17,369 bases of DNA from NCBI GenBank assembly GCA_028565635.1, contig JAOXYB010017209.1, forward strand, positions 1,451 to 18,819. Reading direction: 5' to 3'. Of the stretch, positions 16,170 to 17,369 are shown in pieces. The notes below the pieces were generated by a model that saw nothing but the letters and a program-made list of their open reading frames with translations, was not told where the DNA came from and did no database searches. Every line of letters begins with the position of its first letter. Position 1 is the first letter of the stretch. The DNA is from Phoronis ovalis (Eukaryota > Phoronida > Phoronidae). Position numbers and translations under genes: made by a program.

Positions 16170-17369
16170 CACAGGACTATAAATATAGCTACAACCATAT
16201 ATATAAACCAAGATATTTATTAAACTTTTAGTGGAACATATTAACCAGATTGTTATTTGATCCCCATATTATGTTATGTAATTGATAAGCCAGAAAGGTT
16301 ATGTGTACTTAATCTATTTATTCAGATTTCACCACATATGCATGTTTCTCATAACCAGATTGAATGTATATTTAGTTTTTAACAGAATTTACTTGTAATT
16401 TAAAGTTTGAACTTTCTCTTAGGATTCACTTTCTCCAAAACCATGGTTTGAAGCATCTGTTTAGAGAAGTTACCTCTGGTATATTTACCGCCAACACTAG
16501 AGTTTCACTGACTGATTATTAGCACATACTCAATTCATGTCCACATGATCCAAGTAAACTAATGAATATCTTAAAATTTTCTGTATTTTGTGTAATACTT
16601 CATACAGCTGGAAGAAGCAAAGTTGTGATAGCCAATGGTAAATAAAGAACCAGATTGTTTGCTATCGTGATTTGCTTTATTGAAACTGAGCATTGAGAGG
16701 TTTGGAGAAACTATCAAGAATGATAAGGGTTAGAAAAAAAACATAAAATTTAATCAGAAATGCTGAAAAACAGTTGAATGTAAAATGGTTTATAAAGGGG
16801 ATTTTGATAGGGTCCTCATATTTTGTAAAGCCTACATATAGCCTACAGTTCAAACGTTAATAATAGCTGTATCAATATAGTAATCTCATAGTTTATGACC
16901 GAGAAGATTAACATCTCATAGGTTAGATATTATATTTATAATATTGTAGCTTGAAGTCCCATTTATTTGTTGGAATGTGTGCTGTTGATTTGTCTTATAA
17001 TAATTAAAGCATTGTGCATCTGTGGTGTTATTATTATATATAACAATGTATATCATGTATTTGCAACTACCACACAATTACAATAATGGCGTTTGGCAAT
17101 TACAATTACAGTACAATACATTGTATAATATGAATAGTATAAACCTGTCCTTTTTGAATTGTTTTTATTTTGTTTTAATGTCCCTGGACAAGTACTACTA
17201 AACAAGTAGTGAAAATAAAAATTCAAAAAATTTAATATCGTTTAATGTTTGAATGAAAGAAAAAACTGAACATTCTTACAGCAAATTGAGCATTTAATAA
17301 ATTGCTATAAACATATATCACATTTTTGGATAACATGCATATTTTTAGCATGCAGCATAAATGTTCATC
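16170..17369 (+). other. Tafazzin 3' UTR and downstream sequence
   Basis: AT-rich, no further coding exon recognised. AATAAA signals occur at 16641 and 17214. The region after about 16700 contains only simple AT-rich sequence and short open frames, so whether it is UTR or intergenic DNA is unclear. Confidence 0.55.
16641..16646 (+). terminator. Candidate poly(A) signal of tafazzin
   Basis: AATAAA 472 nt after the stop codon, followed 20-40 nt later by TTGTTTGCTATCGTG and TTTGCTTTATTG, T/G-rich sequence suitable as a downstream element. A second AATAAA at 17214 would give a longer UTR. Confidence 0.5.

Noticed and set aside
1-17369. CRISPR arrays, tRNA, rRNA or prokaryotic operon signals
   Set aside because: Repeats present are transposon sub-repeats with irregular spacing. 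No cloverleaf or rRNA-like sequence was noticed, and the genes are intron-containing animal genes.

Overview
This is eukaryotic genomic DNA from an animal. It is AT-rich, with short GT-AG-spliced exons separated by introns carrying small non-autonomous transposons. Most predicted proteins are intron-interrupted and conserved across Metazoa. Gene content and repeat style suggest a marine invertebrate, possibly a deuterostome such as a hemichordate. That lineage guess is low confidence and rests on no search.

Four genes can be read by joining exons, arranged as two head-to-head pairs. (1) On the minus strand at the left edge are the first two coding exons (242-353 and 2075-2173) of a PTP-PEST-type protein tyrosine phosphatase (PTPN12/18/22 group); the rest lies outside the window. 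(2) Divergent from it, 155 bp away start codon to start codon, is a complete CDPF1 homologue (2329-5212, four exons, 117 aa). Its first coding exon is tandemly duplicated. (3) On the minus strand is a complete RYBP/YAF2 homologue (10212 down to 7240, four exons, 179 aa), a PRC1-associated zinc-finger protein. One of its introns appears to be GC-AG. (4) Divergent from it, 373 bp away, is a complete tafazzin (10586-16169, seven exons, 292 aa), the mitochondrial cardiolipin transacylase. CDPF1 and RYBP converge on a 2 kb intergenic stretch (5213-7239).

The introns carry at least six copies of short elements with a common design: G-run terminal inverted repeats of the form CCnGGGGG...TACTnnA, 8-bp target-site duplications where the ends are intact, and interiors made of degenerate short tandem repeats. 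I see three sequence families: I (copies A, B, C), II (D, E) and III (M). M is inserted into the end of B and is bounded by a perfect 8-bp duplication. There are also a hAT-like MITE beside tafazzin exon 4, a MITE-like element in the intergenic region, a fold-back hairpin in CDPF1 intron 1, and an AGGTCA-rich degenerate array in tafazzin intron 2.

The four genes do not form an obvious pathway. Probable functional coupling is at promoter level: each divergent pair shares one short intergenic region, and the RYBP/tafazzin one holds two YY1-like motifs and a CRE-like motif. No prokaryotic features, CRISPR arrays, rRNA or tRNA genes were recognised.
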